A stretch of 64,000 nucleotides of DNA from Sordariomycetes sp. S80-01Y (GCA_037042185.1 JAXQJY010000033.1:3778294-3842293); one strand, 5' to 3'; positions 45,622 through 56,563 are shown, counted from the stretch's first letter. The notes: generated from the sequence alone by a model not told the origin. Translations and numbers: made by a program.

Positions 45622-46952
45622 TCAAGCTTTCTCGGCCTTGGCCTCCTCTTGCAGGGTGATCATTTCAATATCCCTGGTGGCCATCCACCGCTTTGCCGCC
45701 TCCATCACTCTATCCAGCGTCTCCCCGCCCTCCAGCACATCTGGCAGGTTGTGAACATCGATGCCGGCTCTGTGATCCGTGCACCGATCTTGGTTGTAGT
45801 TATAAGTCCGAATCTTCTCGCCCCTGTGAATCTGCTTCGTCGTCAGGACCGAATCGCGGAGCTGGGTGGCCTGCGCCTCGCGTTCCTCCCTCCGCCTATC
45901 AGCGATACGCGAGCGCAGCAGCTTCCAAGCCTCCTGTCGGTTGCGCTGCTGAGATCTGTGGTCTTGCATCGAGACGGTCTCGCCGGTCGGGAGGTGGGTG
46001 ATGCGGATGGCGGACTCGGTCTTGTTGACGTGCTGGCCGCCGGCTCCCCGTGCGCGCATCGTCTCGACGCGGACCTCGGAAGGGTCGATGAAGAAGTCGC
46101 TCTCCGGGTCGTCGGGGTTGAAGCCGGCGGCTCCGCTCTCTGGGAACAGCGGGAGCACCCAGACGGCGGCGACGCTTGTATGAACTCGCCCCTTGCTCTC
46201 CGTCGCCGGGATGCGCTGGACGCGATGCATGCCTGCTTCGGTGCGGAACAGATCATACATGCCGTTGTCCGTGACCTCGAGAATGGCCTCGGTCAGTGCC
46301 GTCTCCCCGCCTCCACCGCTTGTGCTGGTCCCTGTGCTCTCAGACGTTTCGTACTTGAGCACATTGGTCCGATATCCTCGCCGAGTGCACAGATTCTGGT
46401 ACATATGGAACAGCGTATCTGCGAAGAAACGGCTCTCCGTTCCTCCTGGGCCTGGTCTGAACTCAATCATGCACGGCAGATCCGCAAACTCATCCCGGGG
46501 TGTCAGGCTCTCTCCCAGTGATCTCTCCAGCGCGGTCAAGTTCTCCCTCTCTTGGTCCAGCTCATCCCTCGCTATCGCAGCCAGCTCCTCATCCTCTTTC
46601 GATGCGGCGTCGGTCTCTATGAGGGACGAGAGTTCTTTTACGGACGATTGAGCCTTCTGGTAGGCCTGGAGGGCGGACGCGACGCGCGACAGCTCGCCTG
46701 CGCGTTTGGCTTTCGACTGATCGAAAGAAGAGTTGAGGGCTGCCTGCAACGCTCTGTGCTCGGCGGCGAGGGATTCGGCACGTCGTAGGAGGGCGGGTGA
46801 CAGTGTCTTTTCTGTTCGTGGTCAGCCGAGATTGGAAATTGGTAGTGGGAGAGGGCAGTACGCGTAGAAGCTGCGCGGAGGAATTGGCGGATGAAGGGAC
46901 GTCGAAGAGCTTGCGCGCAGGGCCTGCAGATCCAGAAGGATGGATTCGTCAT
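45622..46952 (-). CDS. MRF1: Mitochondrial peptide chain release factor 1
   Basis: Two exons (46952-46862, 46811-45622; 51 bp intron) encode 426 residues. The first exon supplies an Arg-rich, acid-free presequence (FWICRPCAQALRRPFIRQFLRAAST), as expected for a mitochondrial matrix protein. The rest is a bacterial-type class I release factor: a helical N-terminal domain, the codon-recognition stretch with the RF1-type PAT tripeptide in RVQRIPATESKGRVHTS, and the peptidyl-hydrolysis loop ARGAGGQHVNKTESAIRITH with GGQ at 288-290. It terminates mitochondrial translation at UAA/UAG. The divergent VOC gene begins 410 bp upstream, suggesting a shared promoter region. Confidence 0.95.
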
Positions 46953-47362
46953 CTTCCAAGTACAAGAGATGAGCAGTGCCGCCTGCAGCACCGTCGTCGC
47001 GTCGGTTAAGGGATTCTGGTGTCGATGCTGGTCGAAAAAGTTGGCGATGGGCGCAGCCAATGAAGGAGCGGCCGTGTTCCGCTTACTCGGCTCGCCGAGC
47101 TAACCTGCACCTCGACATTCACGCTCACAACTTGTTCACAGCTTTTTCCATCAAGAATCTGCGAATCCAAAATAATTCTCTAACATAAAATTCTTGTGTG
47201 TCTTCAGAACTCACATACTGCCAGAGTCCTTTGGTACTGTGTTTCAGTAGATATACATTCTCGGAAAGTTGGTGCTATCTTTCGAATAAACTGGGTGCGA
47301 ATACGCCAGAGAGGTCGAGACTCCCTCGGAACACCCATTTTTGAGGTTTCAGGAACGCAAAC
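46953..47362. promoter_or_regulatory. Bidirectional promoter region MRF1 / VOC protein
   Basis: The divergent starts are 410 bp apart and no gene lies between them. The VOC-side half is AT-richer (around 47150-47200). I recognise no specific factor site. Confidence 0.5.
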
Positions 47363-47830
47363 ATGGCGAAACGAGGACTCGCATCGGCGTGGAAGGTCAT
47401 CCCAGCCCTCAAGTCCCGAAACATCGAGGCGACCGTCAACTTCTACATCGAGCAGCTTCACTTCGACTTGGGCGGCACTCACGCCGACGCCGATCACGGA
47501 CCGCCCACCTTCGCGTCGGTCTTCAAAGGCGATAAAGCCGTTGTCAACCTGTATCACTTTCTCTGCGACGGCGACAACTTTGTTCCTGGCTGGGTCATGA
47601 TCGCGCTGGGAACGGCACAAATTGACGAGTACTATGAGGCACTTGTTCGCGAGGGCAGTGTCAACATTGTTGAGCCAGTCGAGGACAAGCCATGGGGATA
47701 CCGGCAGTTCAGCATCAAAGACCAGGACGGGAACAAGCTGACCTTTTTCCGCTTCCTCGAGGGTGGCAACCCCGGCACCGACGATGGGGGGGATCTTTCC
47801 GCGGTCTTGACCTCAACGGACGAACGATAG
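47363..47830 (+). CDS. VOC-superfamily (glyoxalase/bleomycin-resistance fold) protein
   Basis: A single exon encodes 155 residues. The sequence follows the two-module VOC fold: WKVIPALKSRNIEATVNFYIEQLHFDLGG (first beta-alpha module), PTFASVFKGDKAVVNLYHF, then a second module with GTAQIDEYYEALVREG, PVEDKPWGYRQFSIKDQDGNKLTFF. Metal-ligand candidates appear at the usual ends (His/Glu pairs), though the set is not certain, so it may be a drug-binding or non-enzymatic member instead of a glyoxalase. There is no signal peptide, so cytosol is likely. The ATG lies in a good context (AACATGGC). The upstream promoter region is shared with MRF1. Confidence 0.85.
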   Translation: MAKRGLASAWKVIPALKSRNIEATVNFYIEQLHFDLGGTHADADHGPPTFASVFKGDKAVVNLYHFLCDGDNFVPGWVMIALGTAQIDEYYEALVREGSVNIVEPVEDKPWGYRQFSIKDQDGNKLTFFRFLEGGNPGTDDGGDLSAVLTSTDER

Positions 47831-48375
47831 AGTGATTACCAAATAATAATGCCATGTATCCCTTCTCAGCTTCCTTTCCTAGCCGAGATGACGTAACGAC
47901 ACGCTACCCATCTGCGCTAAGATAAGATATCTGGGGTAATAGACATTCTTATCTTCTCCAACTCTTCCGAGCAGCTCCAGAATCACATCGCCGACAACGG
48001 GCAAGCCTCACCTGAAGCAAGATATTTAGCACCGACCCTCGCCTAGCGTAGCTTCTGTAAGACCTCTCGATGGCCCACGCAAGCGGCTCAGCATCTTGCT
48101 TGCGACCCGCACTGATAGTGCTCGAGATATCAGCCTGTCGCACCGACAATGGCGGTATCGCGTGCTAGCACCCCCTCGGCATGTTGGCTCCCCGCAGCAG
48201 GGATGCAATAGTACTTGCACTCGTTTGGAGTAGATGCCGAGAGATTGTGATAAAAAGGACGCTGAATCCTTCCAACGTCCAGCCGTGACCCCCCCTCCCC
48301 CATCTTTGTTGGTTCTTTACCGCTCTTGCACTATCGCGTGCTTCTAGTAAGAAGACATTTGCAGGCCAATTCATC
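47831..48375. other. Intergenic between VOC gene and secreted GGT
   Basis: Promoter and leader of the secreted GGT on the right, with nothing else evident. Confidence 0.5.
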
Positions 48376-50129
48376 ATGTTCTCGGTGTGCGTTCCACAAC
48401 TGCTCCTCGCGGTTCTCCCGTGGACCGCCCTCGCGACTCCAACTCCCCCATCCGACGGATGCGGAGGCAGCGAGCCTCGACTCGGCGCAGTGGCCTCAGA
48501 GGTAGACGTCTGCAGCAAAATCGGCACTCAATTGCTCCAAGATGGAGGCAACGCGGTTGATGCCATGGTTGGGACTGTCTTTTGCGTCGGCGTGATTGGT
48601 ATGTATCACAGTGGCATCGGCGGAGGAGGTTTCATGGTCTTGAGGACAAGCGAGGGCGAGTATGAGACGGTCGACTTCCGCGAGATGGCTCCTGCTGCCT
48701 CATCCGAAGACATGTACAAGGACAACGAAGACGCGAGCATATACGGGGGTCTTGCAAGGTGAGAATTCTGCAATGACTGAGCCCTCATCGAATGCTGACG
48801 AGATGCAACAGCGGCGTGCCAGGCGAGCTTCGAGGTCTCGAATATATCCACAAGAAATACGGCGATTTACCTTGGGCCGATGTGATGGATCCGGCCATCA
48901 AGCTCGCGCGATTCGGCTTCGAAGTCAACGAGGACATCGTCAAGTACATGGACTCGGTTGACCCGAATGACTTCTTGACTGAAGACCCGGCTTGGGCGCT
49001 CGACTTTGCGCCAAACGGTACGAGGGTCGGGCTGGGCGAGACCATGACCAGGAAACGCTACGCCAACACCCTCGAGACCATCGCACAAGCGGGCGCGGAC
49101 GCCTTCTACACAGGTGCCATCGCGAACGCGACCATCACGGCGTTGCAGGCTGCGGATGGCATCATGACGCTCGAGGACCTGGCCAACTATAAGGTCGAAA
49201 TCCGCGACCCAGTGTCGATCGACTATCGTGGCCACAAGCTGACCTCGGTCAACGCACCCTGCAGCGGTGTAGTTGCGCTGAGCGCCCTCAACATCCTTGG
49301 CGGATACGAAGGCTTCTGGGAACCGTCCAATGTGAATCAGTCAACACAGAGACTCAACGAAGCCCTGCGGTTCGCATACGGACAGCGCGCCGAGCTTGGT
49401 GACCCGTCGTATGTCGATGGGTTGGAGGAATTTACCAAGGACATGATCTCGGACGAGTTTGCGGAGGAGGTTCGCTCCAAGATCTCTGACACCCAGACCT
49501 TCAACATCTCGTACTACAACCCCGCCGGTCTAGAGTCCATCGAGACCCCCGGAACGTCGCACATTGTTGCTGCTGACGCCAGCGGAATGGCCGTGTCGCT
49601 GACAACCACTGTGAACCTGCTCTTCGGCTCGACCCTCATCATCCCGGAAACAGGCGTCATCATGAACAACGAGATGAATGACTTCAGCATACCCGACACG
49701 GAGAATGCGTTCGGATATCTGCCCAGCCCATCCAACTTTGTCCGTCCCGGCAAGCGCCCACTCTCGTCCATCACTCCTGTCATCGTCGAATCGCCCGATG
49801 GCAAGCTGTACTACGCCATTGGCGCCGCAGGGGGCAGCCGCATCATCACGTCGACCGTCCAGAACATCATCCACGTCATCGACGGCGGCTTGAACACGGC
49901 GGATGCGCTGGAGCAGCCTCGACTTCATGATCAGCTCTCGCCACCGCAGACGTCGTTCGAGTACGCCTACGATAACTCCACTGTGGCCTTCTTGAAGGAG
50001 CTCGGACACAACGTCACCTGGGTCGCGCCTGGCCAGAGTGCCGCTCAAGGGCTGAGGCTCCTGGCGAGTGGTATATTCGAGGCGGCCGGCGAGCCGAGAC
50101 AGAAGAACTCAGGCGGGTTTGCGGTGTGA
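48376..50129 (+). CDS. Gamma-glutamyltransferase, secreted type
   Basis: Two exons (48376-48758, 48812-50129; 53 bp intron) encode 566 residues. An N-terminal signal/anchor (VCVPQLLLAVLPWTALATP) directs it to the secretory pathway. Family landmarks: LLQDGGNAVDAMVGTVFCVGV, MYHSGIGGGGFMVL, SGVPGELRGLEYIHKKYG, and the autoprocessing site at GTSHIV, where Thr376 would become the N-terminal nucleophile of the small subunit; then IMNNEMNDFSIP and PGKRPLSSITPVI. Mature GGT is a heterodimer that cleaves the gamma-glutamyl bond of glutathione and transfers it to water or amino acids, recovering amino acids from extracellular or vacuolar glutathione. This form is distinct from the second, leaderless GGT at 57.5 kb. 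Confidence 0.95.
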
Positions 50130-50571
50130 TGCTTCCGACAAGCAACTGAATAGCAATAAAGTCTAATTGAGCAACACTCTTCTCGGACACGAGTTGTTGA
50201 AAGATGTATATCCATTGCAAGCGCATGCTGATCGCGAAGAGTAAAAAGAGCAGCACCTTTCATCTCGCTGCTAGTGCCATGTGTCGAAGTGTAGTGCCTG
50301 GCCCATCTGAGGTAGGCTGCATGCCAGTGCCGTTTCGGAACCCGCGACGTCACCGGCAGAGCTCCCCTGTCCCAACGACCCCTCGGCACCGACCCCACGT
50401 GGGACCGGCCTGTGGTTGCATTCCGACGGTGGAGGGGCAGTTCGACACCTCGGGTTGACCTGAGTACCTTAGTTATTGACATCGTAGAGCTGCAAACCTG
50501 ACAAATTGCTCACAGCCTCGTGCTAAAACAATTCCTCAATACCAACCGCCTACATATCCGTCCTTGACATC
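50130..50571. other. Intergenic between GGT and ECT1
   Basis: 3' flank of the GGT and promoter of ECT1, both on the plus strand; nothing else is seen. Confidence 0.5.
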
Positions 50572-52057
50572 ATGGCACCGCCAACCGACAACCTTGAGAC
50601 TCCCGTGCAGGGCGACCCCGCGCCGGAGCTGCTCGAGGGCCGCGTCTGGGTCGACGGCTGCTTCGACTTCTTCCATCATGGCCACGCCGGCGCTATTGTC
50701 CAGGCCCGTCAGCTAGGCGATGAGCTGTACGCAGGTGTTCACACAGACGAGGCTATTCTCGCCAACAAAGGCCCCACAGTCATGACTCTCGACGAGCGGC
50801 AAGCCTCCCCCCCTTCGTCCCTTTGGGCGTCACTTTTCCCGCGACTGACCTACTGACCGACCGACACAGAGTCGCCGCAACGAATGCCTGCCGCTGGGTC
50901 ACACACTCCGTGTCCGGTGCACCCTACGTCACGTCACTTCCCTACATCTCGCATTACGGCTGCAAATACGTCGTCCATGGCGACGACATCACATCGGACA
51001 GCGACGGCAACGACTGCTACCGATTTGTCAAGGAGGCCGGCCGCTTCAAGGTCGTGAAACGGTCGCCCGGTATATCCACCACGGACCTTGTCGGTCGGAT
51101 GCTGCTGTGCACCAAGACGCACTTCATCAAGTCGCTGCAGCAGGTCCTTGCCTCAGAGGAGGGCGCCGGGACCAAGGAGGAGCGACAAGCGCTGGCGCAG
51201 GAGATGCTGCAGAGAATGAAGCTGTACGCGACCGACGAGACGGCGAAGGCACCAGGCGCCGACGTGTGGTTTTGGAAGGCGGACGAGGAGGTCAAGGCGG
51301 CGCCACCCAAGGAGGAGGAGAAAGGAGAGTTTACGCAGCTGATTGCCGGCAAGGGCCCACAGACAGGGCAGAGGCTCGTCTACGTGGACGGCGGGTTCGA
51401 TCTCTTCTCCAGCGGGCACATCGAATTCCTCAGGCAGGTCGTCCTCAAGGAGGAAGGATTGGCACGCGAGGCGGGCTGGTACTCGGGCGAAGCAGCGGCT
51501 CTTCGCATGGCCAAGACGGGCAGCGACTACCCCCCGGCCTACGTTGTCGTCGGCATCCATGAAGATGGGGTGATCAATCAGTGGAAGGGTGTCAACTATC
51601 CCATCATGAACATCTACGAGCGCGGACTCTGCGTTTTGCAGTGCAAGGTACGTCCGCTCAGTCCAGGCTCCCTAACCCTTCCGGGGTAACCTACTGACGA
51701 AACCCCTAGTACATCAACTGCGTCATCTTCGGAGCCCCCTTCACGCCTACGAGGACCTACCTGACGTCCCTCCCCGTCGGCACGCCAGACGCTCTCTACC
51801 ACGGGCCAACCTCATTCATGCCGCTGACGTACGACCCCTACACCGCCCCCAAGGCGATGAATATTTACGGCGAGATCGGAGAGCACGCCTTCTCGGACGT
51901 GAACGCTGGTCAGATTGTGCAGAGAATCATGAAGAGCAGGGACATGTACGAGGCGAGGCAGCGTGCAAAGGGCGTCAAGGCCGGCGTCGAGGCAGCGGCA
52001 AGGCAGAGGGAGATATTGGAGGAGGAGCAAAGGCGCAAGGAAGAAGCTCGCAAGTGA
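50572..52057 (+). CDS. ECT1: Ethanolamine-phosphate cytidylyltransferase
   Basis: Three exons (50572-50798, 50870-51647, 51710-52057) encode 450 residues. The enzyme forms CDP-ethanolamine from CTP and phosphoethanolamine in the Kennedy pathway for phosphatidylethanolamine. The first catalytic domain has the HxGH motif in CFDFFHHGHAGAI (His35-His38) and RSPGISTTDLVGRML, equivalent to the RTEGISTT signature. The second cytidylyltransferase-like domain has GGFDLFSSGHIEFL, where the first His of HxGH is Ser, and GINQWKG-like downstream sequence (VINQWKGVNYPIMNIYERGLCVLQCKYINCVI). A charged coiled coil ends the protein. The first intron (71 bp) begins with GC, not GT; no usable GT exists nearby and joining at the GC restores LDER-VAATNACRWV, so a GC-AG intron is well supported. 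Confidence 0.96.
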
Positions 52058-52926
52058 CGGGCGTTATAAACTACGGTGGCTTGATGGGCATTTCAGCATG
52101 GCGTTGGGCGATGACAGCCTTTGGACGCTTCTCTTCTCAACAAGAACAAAGCATGGACCAATGGCGAGTTGATTTGGCGACCATCGCGCTATGGCAGACG
52201 TGAGATGATGCCGATAGCGGGATCCATGGGCAAGTGACGAGTAATCATCGATGTTGGTGGGCGGCAGCGGCTCAAGACTACGGACGTGGCAAGGCAATTC
52301 GCGGGTAGCGCCGGGCAACCACCACCGAAGTTTTGCATTCCGCCCTCAACCGCCCGAATCTTCCAGCAGACGGCTTGAGACTGAGACTGGATCGTAAAAT
52401 GGAGTCTTAACCTGTATTGACACAATTGATAGATCGAGTGTGGAAAACCCTACATCGGCCTGCCGACGCTGCGACGCAGAGTGCTGGTTCCCGTACGTTC
52501 CGTACCTAGTGCATCGTCACGCGCGCCCTTTGTAGCCTTGAACGCCTTTCCAGGTGTACGGAGCGCTGTCTAGCTGTGAGCTGGGGGGGCTTATCGGGGA
52601 CAGGGTGTGCTAGAGCCCCTCTGCGGGGCACCGATCGCTTTCTGTGTCACGGCGGGCGGCACCATTCCGCCATCTGGTATGAACGATCAAGGGATTGCTC
52701 GTGGACGACCAGGTGAGAGTCTTTGACTGTGTTGCAGCTTGAGTTTCTCCAGCTGCTGTGCTCCGTTACACAGAGATAGAGATCAGGGGGAGGCGGATTG
52801 CCACGCAGCACTGCAGTGACGGAACCTCTGGCAGCATTGGGGGGCTGGTTGCAAGCCTTATCTGGACGGCCAGAAACGGTACATGCCCATCATGATGTAT
52901 CAAGAAAGCCAACGCTCACACTGACG

Positions 52927-52933
52927 CGAGTCA
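52927..52933. promoter_or_regulatory. Near-match to a Gcn4/CPC-1 site
   Basis: CGAGTCA, reverse complement TGACTCG, differs at one base from the amino-acid-control consensus TGACTCA. Placed 46 bp before the TATA box of an amino-acid metabolism gene, it could serve cross-pathway control; this is inference. Confidence 0.3.
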
Positions 52934-52978
52934 CCTGCCCCTCCCCTGTGGATCTCCCCGCCCAACGTTCTGCCAGTG

Positions 52979-52985
52979 TATAAAA
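52979..52985 (+). promoter_or_regulatory. TATA box of the branched-chain aminotransferase gene
   Basis: TATAAAA, 174 bp upstream of the start codon, followed by a C/T-rich leader. Confidence 0.6.
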
Positions 52986-53158
52986 TTCTCCTGACCTCGG
53001 AGGACGAATCGAGGCACTGCCCAGGATATGACTGGCCGGTCGCTCATCCTATAAAGCCGAAAATTCTTCTGGAATCCTTCTCGATTCACTTCACCTCACC
53101 GTTCCTGTCGCATTCTTCTCTCGTCTCATCCTCCTCACATAGACAGTCACATCTCGCA

Positions 53159-54449
53159 ATGGCACCCTCAGCTATCCAGAACCAGACGCAGGACGTCGAC
53201 CTGACGGCTGCTGCGCTCCAGAAGAAGGAAGCCAGCGTTGCGAAGCCCGCTACTGCTGCTGCTGGCGAGACGCCCCTTGACGCCTCCAAGCTCACCTACA
53301 ACCTAACCGCCAACCCTCGCCCCGTCCCCAGCGCAGACGTCGCCAATGCCGGAGCGGAAACCATCTGCACGGACCACATGGTCACCGCGACCTGGAAGGC
53401 CGGGGCCGGCTGGGAAGCTCCCGAGCTGAAGCCCTACGGCCCCCTGAGCCTGATGCCCACGGCTTCGTGCCTTCACTACGCTACCGAGTGCTTCGAGGGG
53501 TTGAAGGTGTACCGGGGCTACGATGGAAAGCTGCGCATCTTCCGCCCTGATCGCAACGCCGCCAGGATGCGCATGTCGGCTGCCAGGATCTCGCTCCCTG
53601 TTTTCGAGCCCGAGGAGCTTGTCAAGCTCATCACCGCTCTCCTGTCTGTTGACGGCACGAGGTGGCTGCCAAAGGAGAACCCGGGAACCTACCTCTACAT
53701 CCGCCCAACCCTCATCGGCACGCAGCCGCAGCTCGGAGTCCAGAGCCCCAAGGAAGCCATGCTGTACATCATTGTCAGCTACATGCCCAAGCTGGACGCT
53801 CCCACGGGCGGCATGCGCCTCCACACCTCGCCCGAGGACATGGTGCGCGCCTGGGTCGGCGGCTTCGGCTACGCCAAGGTCGGCGCCAACTACGGCCCCT
53901 CGCTTATGGCCACCGTCGACGCCCGCACCCGCGGCTTCCACCAGATCCTGTGGCTGTACGGGCCCAACGGCGAGTGCACCGAGGCCGGCGCGAGCAACTT
54001 CTTCATCCTGTGGAAGCGCAAGGATGGCAAGACTGAGCTGATTACGGCTCCCCTTGATGATCGTCTGATCCTTGATGGCGTCAACCGTCGCAGCGTTGTT
54101 GAGATTGCCAGGGAGAGGCTGGCCGGAGAGATCGAGGTGACGGAGCGCAAGTACACCATTGACGAGGTCCTGGAGGCGGACGCCGAGGGCCGCATCCTGG
54201 AGTCCTTCGCAGCGGGCACTGCTGTAAGTCTCATGATGGAAATGATACATGTTCAACATAACTAACGGGCTGCAGTACTTCATCTGCCCCATCTCGCAGA
54301 TTCACCACCGCGGCCGGGACGTTAACGTGCCCATGGGACCGGAGGACTCCCCCGCCCCCATCACCGCCAAGATCAAGGGTTGGTTGGGCGACATCATGTA
54401 CGGCCGCGCTGAGCACCAGTGGGGGATCGTTGTGCCCGAGAAGCAGTGA
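53159..54449 (+). CDS. Branched-chain amino acid aminotransferase
   Basis: Two exons (53159-54223, 54276-54449; 52 bp intron, phase 0) encode 412 residues. It is a PLP-dependent fold-IV transaminase that interconverts leucine, isoleucine and valine with their 2-oxo acids. Marks: FEGLKVYRGYDGKLRIFRPDRNAARM, LYIRPTLIGTQ, the PLP lysine region GGFGYAKVGANYGPSL, LWLYGPNGECTEAGASNFFI, APLDDRLILDGVNRRSV, and the C-terminal FICPISQIHHRGRDVNVP. The N-terminal 40 residues are Ala/Gln/Glu/Lys-rich and do not look like a strong mitochondrial presequence, so a cytosolic (BAT2-like) isoform is possible; the distinction is not safe from sequence alone. A TATA box and possible Gcn4 site precede the gene. 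Confidence 0.95.
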
Positions 54450-54721
54450 GCTCGGCCGGGGAGAGAAGCATTGCACATTAAGTTTCATCTGCGGCGTTCG
54501 GCGTGGTTTTGGGATTTGGTGACATGAGCCAGGTGTTACAGTACATCCTTAGTTAGACGGCTGTGTCGCACAGCTACATCAAGACAAAAGTATCTAGAGC
54601 ATCGTGTGAAGAGAAAGCACTCTTTCTGAAAATGCCCCTGTTCCCCTTAGTCCATGTTGATCATGCTGTTCACCATGGCTCGGCTCTCGTCCCTGCATTG
54701 CGCTTTAAATGTCTGACGTGG

Positions 54722-55582
54722 TCAACATTCGGATGTCTCCCGGAAGAGACACATATTTTCTCTCACCTCATCTATCTCGTCAATCTGCTCAAAACTCAGC
54801 TTGACAATAGTCTGGGCCTTTCTCTGAAGCTCGAGGATGCTATTTGCTGGAGATGAGCCACGCAGCTCGCTATCAGGGTCCCGCTCCGTCGTGTCTCCAA
54901 GCTTGCGCCAGGCTTTGCTCTCAGCCACGAGGCAAGCATCCCACTCCTGGGCGAGAGCCCTGAGCTTGGTCTCGGCGAGCTTGAGCTTCTTGGACAGCTT
55001 CTTCAGATGGGCGTCGACGCTGGCTGTGGAGCGTCCCTCCAGGGAGCACTGCGTACGCGAAAGAGGCCATTCAATGTTGGAATAGAGCTCGTCGTTGGCC
55101 TCGAGTATGTTGGAAAAGGCTTCGTGATAGTTGCCGATCCGCTTCTCGGTGACACCGTGTGCTTTTGCGAGCTCGTGAACCGCCGCGGAGTAGATCGCAC
55201 ACCCAGCTTGAGTGAATACATCTGCCAGGTCAGGGCCCGCAGATAAGCTGTATGTCAAGATCTTACCCGAGAGCTTGTTGAAAGGATTAGCAGCATTCCA
55301 CGTCTGGGCCTCCTTGGGGGCCCTCGAAAGTGGGCCAGCCGTTGGTTGCGGGCTAGGAAACAGGGCGAAGGCCGCCTCGAGTTGCTGAACGAGCAGACGC
55401 GAGGATGCGCTGGAGTCACTGTCTGGCTCCTGTGGCTCACTGTGTCGAGCTTCGTCTGTAGCGCCCACACTGCACAGACGAGAGCGGAAATCGATTTTGG
55501 AGGCGGCATTGTTCAGAGGCGGCTGCGCGGAGACAGCTTGCGAGCGCTGACGCCGGGTGTATCGTTGAGCGCGTGCGGACAT
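54722..55582 (-). CDS. Coiled-coil protein of unknown function
   Basis: One exon from the ATG at 55582 encodes 286 residues; the frame is open upstream but reads like leader (Leu/Ser/Pro-rich). The N-terminus is basic (MSARAQRYTRRQRSQAV) and disordered to about residue 90, then NPFNKLSGKILTYSLSAGPDLADVFTQAGCAIYSAAVHELAK, NYHEAFSNILEANDELYSNIEWPL, and a long helix DAHLKKLSKKLKLAETKLRALAQEWDACLVAE that should form a coiled coil, with a second near the C-terminus. The arrangement of basic disordered tail and terminal coiled coils is usual for subunits of structural complexes such as kinetochore or organelle-tethering assemblies, but I cannot assign it to one. Confidence 0.65.
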   Translation of the reverse strand: MSARAQRYTRRQRSQAVSAQPPLNNAASKIDFRSRLCSVGATDEARHSEPQEPDSDSSASSRLLVQQLEAAFALFPSPQPTAGPLSRAPKEAQTWNAANPFNKLSGKILTYSLSAGPDLADVFTQAGCAIYSAAVHELAKAHGVTEKRIGNYHEAFSNILEANDELYSNIEWPLSRTQCSLEGRSTASVDAHLKKLSKKLKLAETKLRALAQEWDACLVAESKAWRKLGDTTERDPDSELRGSSPANSILELQRKAQTIVKLSFEQIDEIDEVRENMCLFRETSEC

Positions 55583-55819
55583 GGTGGCAACAACAGCCTT
55601 GCCCTGGAGAGGCGAGGGGTGACTGGGCTGGGTGAAGATGCAGAGGTTGAGAACTTGAAGGAAGTCCGGACAAGCCGAGGGAGAATCGCCATGGAGGCTT
55701 CTGGTCGAGGAAATGGTGAGGTATTCTGGAAAGAGCTTTGGGTAGGCACCGGCCGCACCTTCCGCCATCCATTTCCCAACTGAACTGCCATCACGACGCC
55801 AGCCTCTGCCTCGATTGAC

Positions 55820-56563
55820 CTACTGTGACACTGATTCCTGTCCCAGCCCCAGCCTCTCGTCGATCCTCTGCACAATCTCCTCGAAGCCGACCATGGCACC
55901 ATCTCCGACATCACCGCACGCCAGCGTCTTTTCGATCGGCCTCATGACCTCAACCCAACCCTGCTCGCCTCCCCACTCCTCCTCCAGCGTCTTGATCTGA
56001 CGCCCCGTGATGGGATGTCGCCACATGCACACGTTCATGGCGCAGCAGACGACAATCTTCTTCCTCCTGTCTCCCTGACCGAGCCCGTCAACAGTCCCCG
56101 ACGTATCCCACGCCCGCACGACCGACAGCAGCAGCGAGTCGCACATGCCCGTAACCATCTTGGCCAACGAGTTCGCACTTAGGGGCGCGATGACCATCAG
56201 GTCAGCCCACTTCCTCAGCTCGATGTGCAGAATCGGCGCCCCTCGGGTCCACGCCGGCGTCCACTCGGACGCGTCGCTGTATATTCCATCCACGTTGGGG
56301 TACCGCGCAATCTCGCCCAGCGCCGGCTGCTCCTCGCTCTGGCCGTCGAGGAAACGAGCTGCTGAAGGTGTCACAACGATACGTATGGACAGGTTTGGAC
56401 GATCCGAAAGGGCCTTGACGATGGGCACGATCTTAATAGTCGCAACAGACCCTGAAGCCGCCAGTAGGAGGTGGCGTTTGCCGTCGCTGCGTGCGAGCGC
56501 AACCGCTTCTGTTGAGTCACGCGGTGCACCGCCATTGTGGCCATTGGGCTGACTGGTTGCCAT
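55820..56563 (-). CDS. CAB3: Phosphopantothenoylcysteine decarboxylase (HFCD flavoprotein)
   Basis: A single exon encodes 247 residues. The enzyme decarboxylates 4'-phosphopantothenoylcysteine in coenzyme A synthesis, using FMN. HFCD features: HLLLAASGSVATIKIVPIV (flavin phosphate site), the catalytic His113 in APILHIELRKWADLMVIAPLSANSLAKM, the motif around CAMNVCMWRHP (174-184), and the substrate clamp with catalytic Cys216 in LACGDVGDGAM. In most family members the third motif begins PAMN; here Pro is Cys174. Fungal relatives (Cab3, Sis2, Vhs3) assemble as heterotrimers and often carry acidic tails; this one is short, without that tail. It diverges from GRX5 across 244 bp. Confidence 0.93.
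   Translation of the reverse strand: MATSQPNGHNGGAPRDSTEAVALARSDGKRHLLLAASGSVATIKIVPIVKALSDRPNLSIRIVVTPSAARFLDGQSEEQPALGEIARYPNVDGIYSDASEWTPAWTRGAPILHIELRKWADLMVIAPLSANSLAKMVTGMCDSLLLSVVRAWDTSGTVDGLGQGDRRKKIVVCCAMNVCMWRHPITGRQIKTLEEEWGGEQGWVEVMRPIEKTLACGDVGDGAMVGFEEIVQRIDERLGLGQESVSQ

Larger units (their letters stand above)
52058..53158. other. Intergenic, about 1.1 kb, with BCAT promoter
   Basis: ECT1 3' flank, then the promoter of the branched-chain aminotransferase. A TATA box, a near-Gcn4 site and a C/T-rich stretch before the start codon are visible. The BCAT frame is open up to 52976, but a start inside the TATA box is implausible. Confidence 0.5.

Noticed and set aside
45649-46521. 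Long open frame antisense to MRF1
   Set aside because: Shadow of a GC-rich coding exon; no start context or motif.
53303-54292. Long open frame antisense to the branched-chain aminotransferase gene
   Set aside because: GC-rich codons in the real gene create a stop-free antisense frame; its translation is His/Arg/Gly-rich with no family marks.
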